Origin: Promethearchaeota archaeon
Lineage (GTDB): Archaea; Asgardarchaeota; Lokiarchaeia; Sigynarchaeales; SOKP01
Length of the DNA stretch: 12,697 bases
Assembly (NCBI GenBank): GCA_014729315.1
Contig: WJKD01000834.1
Coordinates: 1 to 12,697 of the forward strand
Direction of reading: 5' to 3'
Part shown: positions 1 to 4,964 of the stretch, piece by piece
Layout: each line of letters starts with the position of its first letter
How positions within the stretch are numbered: position 1 is the first letter of the stretch
Position numbers and translations under genes: made by a program
Notes under the pieces: generated by a model
What the model saw: the letters and a program-made list of their open reading frames with translations, nothing else
The model's database searches: none
Told to the model about the DNA's origin: nothing

Positions 1-819
1 GAACAATTAAAGGAGAGAATCTCTGATAGCTTAGAAAGAGCCAATATTGAGATAAAAAATTTTAGATATAATGAGGGCGTCATCAAGCTAAGGAGCATAA
101 TCAAGATGATGGAGAGGATCGGATGGAATAAAGAAATTGGCGAGGTTAAGAAACAAATTCACGTATTAATGAACAAAAGCCACGTTCCTATAATCGCGAC
201 AGAAGAAATGGCTGAAGGAGAAAATATGGATAGATTCAATTCAGCTTACGAGGCATTAGATAATGCTCAAGTTGCTTTAATCAAAAACAGAATGAAAAAG
301 GCTTTATCTGAATTAAAAGAAGCTAAATTTAACTTAGTTAAAACGGAATTAAAACAAGAATATTCTGACGAAATTGACAACAAAATCGAAGAGATTCGAA
401 ACTTTTTACAGAAGAAACAAAAAGATAAAGAAATTAGCTTATCAGAAGTTGAAAAGTTAGCATTAGAAGAACAAACAGAGATTTCTCCTGAGATAGCTTA
501 CGAATTTATGGACAAATGTAAAAAGGAAGAAAGAAAGAATCGTTTTGAACAAGCAATTGAACACGCTATTCAAGCTAAAAAGATATTCTCCAAGTTGGGA
601 AAAGAATGGAATAAGGAAGCAAAACGTATCGAATATTATATAAAACAAATAGAAGAGAAAAAAGAAGAAAGAAAGCGCTCCTTTGAAATGGCGAAACAAG
701 AGCTTGAAGAAAAAGAAAAATCGTTAAAAGAAGAACAAGAACTCTTTAAGGATAGAATAAAAGCAAGAAGAGAAGAAAGAAGAAGAAGAATCAAGGAACT
801 ATTAAAAAAAGAAAAATGA
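1..819 (+). CDS. Charged helical-repeat / coiled-coil protein, 3' part (5'-truncated)
   Basis: The frame is open from base 1, so the gene begins before the window; 272 residues are visible and an internal Met at base 106 need not be the start. Three degenerate helical repeats can be seen at about residues 20-54, 96-134 and 180-217. Each has a pattern like N-R-F/M-x-x-A-I/L, five residues, A-K, then G-W-N-K-E or a relative, then I-x-x-x-I. This resembles TPR-like helix pairs. Residues from about 218 to the end are almost all Glu, Lys, Arg and Gln and should form a single long charged helix or coiled coil. No signal peptide or membrane segment is visible. A scaffolding or protein-binding role is inference only. 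It ends 36 bases from the end of the convergent RHH gene. Nothing identifies an enzyme activity. Confidence 0.8.
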   Translation, partial: EQLKERISDSLERANIEIKNFRYNEGVIKLRSIIKMMERIGWNKEIGEVKKQIHVLMNKSHVPIIATEEMAEGENMDRFNSAYEALDNAQVALIKNRMKKALSELKEAKFNLVKTELKQEYSDEIDNKIEEIRNFLQKKQKDKEISLSEVEKLALEEQTEISPEIAYEFMDKCKKEERKNRFEQAIEHAIQAKKIFSKLGKEWNKEAKRIEYYIKQIEEKKEERKRSFEMAKQELEEKEKSLKEEQELFKDRIKARREERRRRIKELLKKEK

Positions 820-821
820 AA

Positions 822-850
822 GAAATTTTTTACTTACTATTTTTTACATT
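822..850. terminator. T-tracts between convergent genes
   Basis: Two runs of six or more T (about 826-831 and 839-845) follow the stop of the repeat protein. This is the usual form of archaeal intrinsic termination. No GC-rich hairpin is present. The call rests on position and base composition only. Confidence 0.4.
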
Positions 851-854
851 CGAT

Positions 855-1085
855 TTAGACAAATATTTCCTCTGATAATTCGCTTTTTACATGAGAATTG
901 ATGGAATTTTCGTCTAATCTTTCTTTAATCGAATCTTCAATTAAATATTCTGTTTTGATTAAGTCTCTGACGCCTACCCTAATCGCCTCACTTCTATTGG
1001 GAAATTTACCTTCTGCAACTAATAATTCTAAAATTTTTATATATGATTCAGGTAAATTGACGGATATTAATTTCGTAATACTCAC
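855..1085 (-). CDS. Ribbon-helix-helix (CopG/RHH-type) transcription regulator
   Basis: A 76-residue protein with the layout of the RHH DNA-binding fold. Residues 3-10 (ITKLISVN) form the alternating strand that pairs in the dimer and enters the major groove, 12-26 form helix A, and the motif F-P-N-R-S-E-A-I-R at 28-36 opens helix B; the S-E-A-I-R turn is typical of the family. The C-terminal 30 residues are acidic and may bind a ligand or partner. The start is GTG: a stop codon lies four codons upstream and no ATG is available in between. A GGTG-type Shine-Dalgarno would overlap this GTG, so a very short leader seems more likely. Five copies of a heptamer lie in the divergent intergenic region, one of them between the predicted transcript start and the GTG, which suggests self-regulation. 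The fold is confident; the target genes are inferred. Confidence 0.85.
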   Translation of the reverse strand: MSITKLISVNLPESYIKILELLVAEGKFPNRSEAIRVGVRDLIKTEYLIEDSIKERLDENSINSHVKSELSEEIFV

Positions 1086-1087
1086 CT

Positions 1088-1097
1088 TTATATGTTA
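1088..1097 (+). promoter_or_regulatory. Putative operator: TTATATGTTA, first copy
   Basis: The 10-mer TTATATGTTA lies between the predicted transcript start and the GTG of the RHH gene. The identical 10-mer occurs at 1275-1284 in front of the PC4-like gene. Its core TATATGT (1089-1095) is one of five copies of that heptamer, in either orientation, between 1089 and 1290. Confidence 0.35.
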
Positions 1098-1118
1098 GTT
1101 TAGTTTTTTATTAATTAA

Positions 1119-1126
1119 CTTTTAAA
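1119..1126 (-). promoter_or_regulatory. Putative TATA box of the RHH gene
   Basis: On the minus strand TTTAAAAG follows a purine-rich stretch (AAAGTAAGG) resembling a BRE. About 26 bases downstream puts the transcript start near 1097 and leaves a leader of about 12 bases before the GTG at 1085. This is a consensus match only. Confidence 0.4.
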
Positions 1127-1274
1127 TCCTTACTTTTTGTGGAGACATATACGATGATATTATATATACCAGCGTGATATTTAAACATTCAGCGGAAATA
1201 GACCCCATGTAAACCGACAAAAATACTTAATTTATAAAATTTAATTCTTATATACAATACATATATATAATGCG

Positions 1275-1291
1275 TTATATGTTACATATAA
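1275..1291. promoter_or_regulatory. 17-bp palindromic operator candidate
   Basis: TTATATGTTACATATAA is a perfect inverted repeat of 8+8 bases around a central T. Its right arm overlaps the TATA-like CATATAAAA (1285-1293) of the PC4-like gene, so a bound protein would compete with TBP. The adjacent RHH protein is the natural candidate ligand. Palindromes of this composition can arise by chance in AT-rich DNA; the supporting point is the repeated heptamer nearby (1089-1095, 1145-1151, 1259-1265). Confidence 0.45.
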
Positions 1292-1293
1292 AA
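1285..1293 (+). promoter_or_regulatory. Putative TATA box giving a leaderless transcript
   Basis: CATATAAAA is centred about 27 bases before the ATG at 1316, which would place the transcript start at or next to the start codon. No Shine-Dalgarno is present before that ATG, consistent with leaderless expression. A second candidate, TTTATAAAA near 1231-1239, would give a leader of about 55 bases. Confidence 0.4.
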
Positions 1294-1315
1294 AACAAAA
1301 AAAGAAGATTTAAAA

Positions 1316-1639
1316 ATGGCTGATATTCAAGCGCAGTTAAAAGACCACCTAAAAAACGGCAAAGATTGGGAAAAAATGGAAACGCCAATTCCAGGAGTAA
1401 CTGTAGTTAAAGTCCCAGAGACTAAAACGCGACCGGCGTTACTTTTTCTTGAAATCAATCCTTTGAAAGAAGACGGACGACCCATGAAACGAAAAGGTCT
1501 ATTTGTAGGAGATAAAGAAATGCTGGTGAAATTTGCAGAGACTCTCCAAGACGATCAAGTATATCAATTAATCGGTGAAATCGAACAAGTAAACCCCGAA
1601 AGAAAGTCGTCTGGTTCAAAAAAGAAATTAAAGATGTAA
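1316..1639 (+). CDS. Small PC4-like (putative ssDNA-binding/coactivator) protein
   Basis: A 107-residue soluble protein that I do not recognise with certainty. The central part, residues 40-90, reads as a strand ending F-L-E-I-N-P (44-49), a turn with acidic and Gly residues, a basic strand M-K-R-K-G-L-F-V (57-64), and then a helix rich in Leu, Asp and Glu. This order resembles the PC4/Sub1 core, in which an I-D-I-R-E strand and a basic K-K-G-I-S-L strand precede the dimer helix. PC4 proteins bind single-stranded DNA and aid transcription or repair; assigning that role here is inference. The C-terminal tail (96-107) is strongly basic. There is no Shine-Dalgarno, and a TATA-like box at the right distance suggests a leaderless mRNA. 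Alternatively it is a lineage-specific small nucleic-acid-binding protein. Confidence 0.6.
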   Translation: MADIQAQLKDHLKNGKDWEKMETPIPGVTVVKVPETKTRPALLFLEINPLKEDGRPMKRKGLFVGDKEMLVKFAETLQDDQVYQLIGEIEQVNPERKSSGSKKKLKM

Positions 1640-1915
1640 AAATTCTTTTAATACTTACATACTTTTGAGTATCCATTTTAATATGCATAATTATGAAGGT
1701 ATTCCATTAGTCTGATCCCGCTTTTTTTAATAACTCTTTTTTTATAATACACTTTTCGCATTTTACTTGTCTTAAATCATCACCGCTCATACTTTAGAAT
1801 TAAATATAAATACGTAAAATATATTTTTTTATTAAATAACATTAAAAATTAATAATAATTCGAAAGGAAAAAACTAAGAAAAGAATAACACTTATTTAAA
1901 GGAGTATGGGTTAAA
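1640..1915. other. Intergenic region, no gene seen
   Basis: This stretch holds no convincing coding frame. Two T-tracts near 1721-1728 and 1737-1744 could end transcription from the upstream gene, although they lie 80 bases or more beyond its stop. The last 120 bases are nearly all A and T and should contain the promoter of the zinc-ribbon gene, but I cannot choose one TATA box among many. Confidence 0.5.
1898..1904 (+). promoter_or_regulatory. Shine-Dalgarno of the zinc-ribbon gene
   Basis: AAAGGAG lies 11 bases before the ATG at 1916. An ATG at 1906 is in another frame and too close to the site, so 1916 is the start. Confidence 0.6.
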
Positions 1916-2197
1916 ATGACAGAAACATTTGATGGAAAGCACTGTAGTGAGTGCGGCGGAGATACCTTCCGCGTCGTTAACGACGAGTGGATGAAGAGGA
2001 CTTTTAGATTCGTCGAAAATGGTCAACTGAAGATGTGCGAAAATTGCGGAGCAAAATTTCTTGTCTGTGAAAATTGTGGAAATTTATATACGCGAGTTCA
2101 CCCCGCTTTGGAGCCTTGGGAAGTTTCAAAACAATGTCCGGCTTGTGGGCATGTAGATCCGGAAGTAAAAGCGTGGGACGGGGTTTCAGCGAGATAA
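1916..2197 (+). CDS. Small protein with two zinc-ribbon motifs
   Basis: A 93-residue protein with four CxxC knuckles: C10/C13, C41/C44, C51/C54 and C74/C77. This spacing fits two zinc sites. The Phe- and Arg-rich stretch between the first two knuckles (residues 17-34) looks like the hairpin of a ribbon, and W68 with the P-W-E-V segment separates the last two. Such proteins usually mediate nucleic-acid or protein contacts; nothing identifies the partner. It stands alone, with a good Shine-Dalgarno and T-tracts after its stop. The protein is acidic to neutral outside the knuckles, so it lacks an obvious basic DNA-binding surface. The gene is well supported; the function is unknown. Confidence 0.85.
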   Translation: MTETFDGKHCSECGGDTFRVVNDEWMKRTFRFVENGQLKMCENCGAKFLVCENCGNLYTRVHPALEPWEVSKQCPACGHVDPEVKAWDGVSAR

Positions 2198-2202
2198 TTT
2201 CA

Positions 2203-2222
2203 TTTTTTTTAATTCTTTTTTT
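2203..2222 (+). terminator. Double T-tract terminator
   Basis: Runs of eight T (2203-2210) and seven T (2216-2222) begin just after the stop of the zinc-ribbon gene, as expected for archaeal intrinsic termination. Confidence 0.55.
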
Positions 2223-2244
2223 AATCTTGATTCGCAAAATCATA

Positions 2245-2339
2245 ATCTTTCAAAGATAAACAGCGATCTTTTGCCAAATCGCATCAAAATGCGACTTGTA
2301 ATAATGAGCAAAACAATCAAATTTTACCATTCATTATTA
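2245..2339. repeat. Cluster of three inverted repeats
   Basis: Three inverted repeats follow one another: ATCTTT/AAAGAT around one C (2245-2257), TCGCAT/ATGCGA with a CAAA loop (2279-2294), and TAATAATGA/TCATTATTA with a 23-base loop (2299-2307 and 2331-2339). The middle one has the highest G+C and could form a stable small hairpin. They lie between the terminator of one gene and the promoter of the clamp-loader operon, so they could belong to a small RNA or to operators. No known RNA family is recognised. Confidence 0.3.
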
Positions 2340-2382
2340 AAAGTATCTGAAGAAAATTTAAATGAGTTTAAATCAAATATTG

Positions 2383-2390
2383 TTTTAAAC
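2383..2390 (+). promoter_or_regulatory. Putative TATA box of the GNAT-RFC operon
   Basis: TTTTAAAC is centred about 35 bases before the ATG at 2422, giving a predicted leader of about 9 bases. Two further TTTAAAT elements at 2357-2363 and 2367-2373 sit upstream at a 10-base interval. This is a consensus match only. Confidence 0.35.
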
Positions 2391-2421
2391 TGAATAAACA
2401 ATTATTTTTTGAGTATTGATT

Positions 2422-2895
2422 ATGAGTAATATTAAAGTAGAAATTGCCTCTCCGGAAAACATTCAAGCTTTAGAAAGCTTTACCCGACAGTTAGTCGAAG
2501 GATTAGGGCAAGAATTCGATCCAAAACGCTTTGATTGGGGAATCCGGAGAAGATTATACGATCCTCTCCAAAGACACGGAATATTGATCGCAGTTGATGA
2601 AGATAAAAACGATATTGTAGGAATGATAATTGCCGAATTGAGAATTGATCCCTTTGGATTATCGGAAGGCTATATAAAACAATTTTTCTTAAAACCTGAT
2701 TATAGAGGTAAGGGAACGGGACAAATATTATTAGAAAAAGCGGTTGATCATTTGAAGAAAATAAAAGTAGAAAAAGTAAAAGTGAACATTAAAAAGAAAG
2801 CGATCGAAGCGGCTAATCTTTACGAAAAAATGAACTTTAGAAAAGTGTACGAAGTGTTAGAGCTAGATCTAACAAAAAACGACCCAAAAAAATAA
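2422..2895 (+). CDS. GNAT-family N-acetyltransferase
   Basis: A 157-residue single-domain acetyltransferase. Motif A is clear: strand Y-I-K-Q-F-F-L (84-90), then P-D-Y-R-G-K-G-T-G (92-100), which contains the R-x-x-G-x-G loop that holds the acetyl-CoA pyrophosphate, then helix Q-I-L-L-E-K-A. Motif B is visible as A-N-L-Y-E-K-M-N-F (131-139). The enzyme should transfer acetyl from acetyl-CoA to an amine; the acceptor cannot be read from the sequence. I start it at ATG 2422 rather than the TTG two codons earlier, since ATG is the stronger start and the added residues bring no homology. It is the first gene of the clamp-loader operon, with 19 bases to the next ATG, so it is probably co-transcribed. 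A link to protein acetylation in replication is speculation. Confidence 0.9.
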   Translation: MSNIKVEIASPENIQALESFTRQLVEGLGQEFDPKRFDWGIRRRLYDPLQRHGILIAVDEDKNDIVGMIIAELRIDPFGLSEGYIKQFFLKPDYRGKGTGQILLEKAVDHLKKIKVEKVKVNIKKKAIEAANLYEKMNFRKVYEVLELDLTKNDPKK

Positions 2896-2914
2896 AAATA
2901 TGTAGATTGATACG

Positions 2915-3907
2915 ATGACTATAGATTTAGAAACTCCTTGGGTTGAAAAATACCGTCCTCAATCGTTTGACGATATTGTAAGTCAAAACATCGCCGTAGA
3001 CAATTTGAAAGATTTCGTTGAGAGCGGCGAGATGCCTCATATGATCTTTACCGGACCTGCTGGTACTGGAAAAACTAGTACAGCTTTAATCGTTGCGAAA
3101 AGGCTTCTTCCCGATGAAAACTATTATCGGAATTTATTGGAATTAAACGCCTCTGATACCGTGAGAATGTCGTATGTCAGAAGGGTTCTAAAAGATTTTG
3201 TTAATCAGAGCATGTTTGCTGGAAGTAAGAATTCCTTAAAACTTGTAATCTTAGATGAGGCAGATAATATACCTAATCAAGTCCAGCAAGCACTTAGGAG
3301 AATTATTGAGAAATCTTCCTCGAGTGTAAAATTTATACTGATGTGTAATTATATTAATCGTATCATTGATCCAATCATTTCAAGATGTGCGGTATTTCGA
3401 TTTGTACATCTACCTGAGGATAAAATCGTCGAGCGACTAAGAATTATAACAGAAAAAGAAGAAATCCAAATCCCTCCCGAAAAATCTGAAGAATTCTTTA
3501 ATACATTATATTTCATATCCGGCGGAGATTTAAGAAAAGCGATTAATACTCTGCAAGCGGCTGTGGCTTTAGAATTATTAGAAAATATAAAGATTGACGA
3601 GTTGTTCAAAATTTCAGGTTTTGTGGAAAAGGATGTACTCAATAACCTCTCAGAAGCTTTTCAAAAAAAAGATTTTAAAAAAGCAAGAAATATTTTTAAT
3701 TCGATTGGAAGTTTTGACAGCCGAAATTTTATTAGACAATTAGTTACATTATATCCTGATTTAAACCTAAACAAAGATAATTTTACTAAATTAATTGCGT
3801 ACACGGGAGAAATTGATTATAAAATTAGTCAAGGTGGAGACGATTATATTCAGATTCTCGCGTTGATCGCAGATATTATAGAAAAAATAGAGAATCTAGC
3901 GTCTTAA
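2915..3907 (+). CDS. rfcS: Replication factor C small subunit (clamp loader)
   Basis: A 330-residue AAA+ ATPase, the usual length for archaeal RfcS. RFC loads the PCNA clamp at primer-template junctions, driven by ATP. The N-terminal P-W-V-E-K-Y-R-P box is at 8-15, Walker A G-P-A-G-T-G-K-T at 47-54, the N-A-S-D segment at 78-81, Walker B V-I-L-D-E-A-D at 111-117, sensor 1 Asn in M-C-N-Y near 145, the S-R-C motif that supplies the arginine finger at 156-158, and sensor 2 G-G-D-L-R-K-A-I at 203-210. All catalytic motifs are intact. The C-terminal helical collar follows from about 235. The gene sits 19 bases after the GNAT gene and 2 bases before the divergent paralogue, so the four genes should form one transcript. 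Family and function are secure. Confidence 0.97.
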   Translation: MTIDLETPWVEKYRPQSFDDIVSQNIAVDNLKDFVESGEMPHMIFTGPAGTGKTSTALIVAKRLLPDENYYRNLLELNASDTVRMSYVRRVLKDFVNQSMFAGSKNSLKLVILDEADNIPNQVQQALRRIIEKSSSSVKFILMCNYINRIIDPIISRCAVFRFVHLPEDKIVERLRIITEKEEIQIPPEKSEEFFNTLYFISGGDLRKAINTLQAAVALELLENIKIDELFKISGFVEKDVLNNLSEAFQKKDFKKARNIFNSIGSFDSRNFIRQLVTLYPDLNLNKDNFTKLIAYTGEIDYKISQGGDDYIQILALIADIIEKIENLAS

Positions 3908-3909
3908 AA

Positions 3910-4953
3910 ATGAACGATAGTCCAATATGGAGAATAAAATATTTACCTAAAAATCTAGAGCAAATATGTGGACGCAACCATATAAAACATAGATTAATAG
4001 AAATTATTAAAAATCAGAATTTTCCACATCTCTTATTTGTAGGTGCCGAAGGCATCGGAAAAACAACGATTGCAGATTTATTTGCCAAACAATTTTTAGG
4101 TAAGTATTACGATGCAAATTATAAAGTAACTTACGCGAATGTTCCACTTACTTCAGAGGAAAGAAAACAAGCTCGATCAGACGCTTACATTTCGACCTCC
4201 AAAATCGGCAGCACTGCGGGTAAAAGAATTACGACTCCCGCATTTATTCAAGTTAAAATTAAACCATTCGTTCAATTGAAAGTATTAGGTGGAGCTCCTT
4301 TCAAAATATTAGTTGTCAAAAATTTTGATGCACTAGGATCAGACCAACAAGGATTTAGAAGACTTATGGAAATTTACGGTCAAAATTGTCGTATGATCTT
4401 AATAACGACAAAAATTTCAGGGATAATAGATCCCATAATTAGTAGATGCCAGTTATTTTTAATTCCACAGGCTGATTTCACCTCCTTTCGAAAGCTAATA
4501 AAAAAAATATCAGATAACGAATCCATAGAACTAGGAAAAGATGTAATCGAAATTCTCTACAAAATCTCGGAAGGGAAAATAGCTGAAGCGATAGATTATC
4601 TTCAATTAAGCAGTTTATCTAGCAGTAATATCAATCTTGATTCATTATATGCCAATTATCAAAAATTTCAGAATGATCTTATTCGAAGTTTGCTTTTAAT
4701 GGCGTTGAGAGGAGATTTCAACAAGGCAAGGGATATTGCTAGAAATATTGTAAATAATTATAAATACGATACAAAAGATTTATTTTCTCTGTTAATGAAA
4801 GAGATAGGGAAATTACCCTTAAGCAGATACGCCAGAATAAAATTAATCAATTTGATTGCTGACGCAGATTTACGATCAATAGATTCTAGCGATAGCGATA
4901 TCCAAATCTCAGCTTTGATCTCAAAAATTTGTGTTTTAGCAGAAGGGTTGTAA
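3910..4953 (+). CDS. Divergent, probably catalytically inactive RFC small-subunit paralogue
   Basis: A 347-residue AAA+ clamp-loader-type protein. Walker A (G-A-E-G-I-G-K-T, 45-52) and the S-R-C arginine-finger motif (178-180, in I-I-D-P-I-I-S-R-C) are kept. Walker B is lost: where RfcS has V-I-L-D-E-A-D this protein has V-V-K-N-F-D (135-140), so both acidic catalytic residues are Lys and Asn. The sensor 1 Asn is replaced by Thr (I-T-T-K, 165-168) and the sensor 2 Arg is absent (E-G-K-I-A-E-A-I, 221-228). The segment between Walker A and B is about 24 residues longer than in RfcS. It should bind ATP poorly or without hydrolysis while still offering an arginine finger to its neighbour in the ring. 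Its place between rfcS (2-base gap) and rfcL argues for a loader subunit. Family is secure; inactivity is inferred. Confidence 0.9.
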   Translation: MNDSPIWRIKYLPKNLEQICGRNHIKHRLIEIIKNQNFPHLLFVGAEGIGKTTIADLFAKQFLGKYYDANYKVTYANVPLTSEERKQARSDAYISTSKIGSTAGKRITTPAFIQVKIKPFVQLKVLGGAPFKILVVKNFDALGSDQQGFRRLMEIYGQNCRMILITTKISGIIDPIISRCQLFLIPQADFTSFRKLIKKISDNESIELGKDVIEILYKISEGKIAEAIDYLQLSSLSSSNINLDSLYANYQKFQNDLIRSLLLMALRGDFNKARDIARNIVNNYKYDTKDLFSLLMKEIGKLPLSRYARIKLINLIADADLRSIDSSDSDIQISALISKICVLAEGL

Positions 4954-4959
4954 AGGTGA
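4952..4959 (+). promoter_or_regulatory. Strong Shine-Dalgarno of rfcL overlapping the upstream stop codon
   Basis: AAAGGTGA lies 5 bases before the ATG at 4965 and overlaps the TAA of the preceding gene (4951-4953). It fixes the rfcL start at 4965 and points to translational coupling. Confidence 0.75.
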
Positions 4960-4964
4960 AATTT

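Noticed and set aside
463..699. Phe-rich minus-strand frame that looks like a membrane protein
   Set aside because: It is the antisense of a Glu/Lys-rich coiled coil, which always yields Phe/Leu-rich translations.
1077..1085. Alternative ATT start of the RHH gene two codons after the GTG, using AAAGGTGA as Shine-Dalgarno
   Set aside because: The spacing would be only about 2 bases and the residues between belong to the DNA-contacting strand, so GTG at 1085 is kept.
2004..2259. Open frames on both strands overlapping the zinc-ribbon gene
   Set aside because: They encode no domain and are explained by the real gene with its four CxxC motifs.
2299..2350. Possible C/D box guide RNA (ATAATGA near 2301 and CTGA at 2347-2350)
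   Set aside because: The C box deviates from RTGATGA, no internal D'/C' pair is visible and the flanks do not pair into a terminal stem.
4929..4964. Longer rfcL start at an in-frame TTG
   Set aside because: It lies inside the upstream gene, lacks a Shine-Dalgarno, and the added residues do not match the family, whereas ATG 4965 has a strong site.
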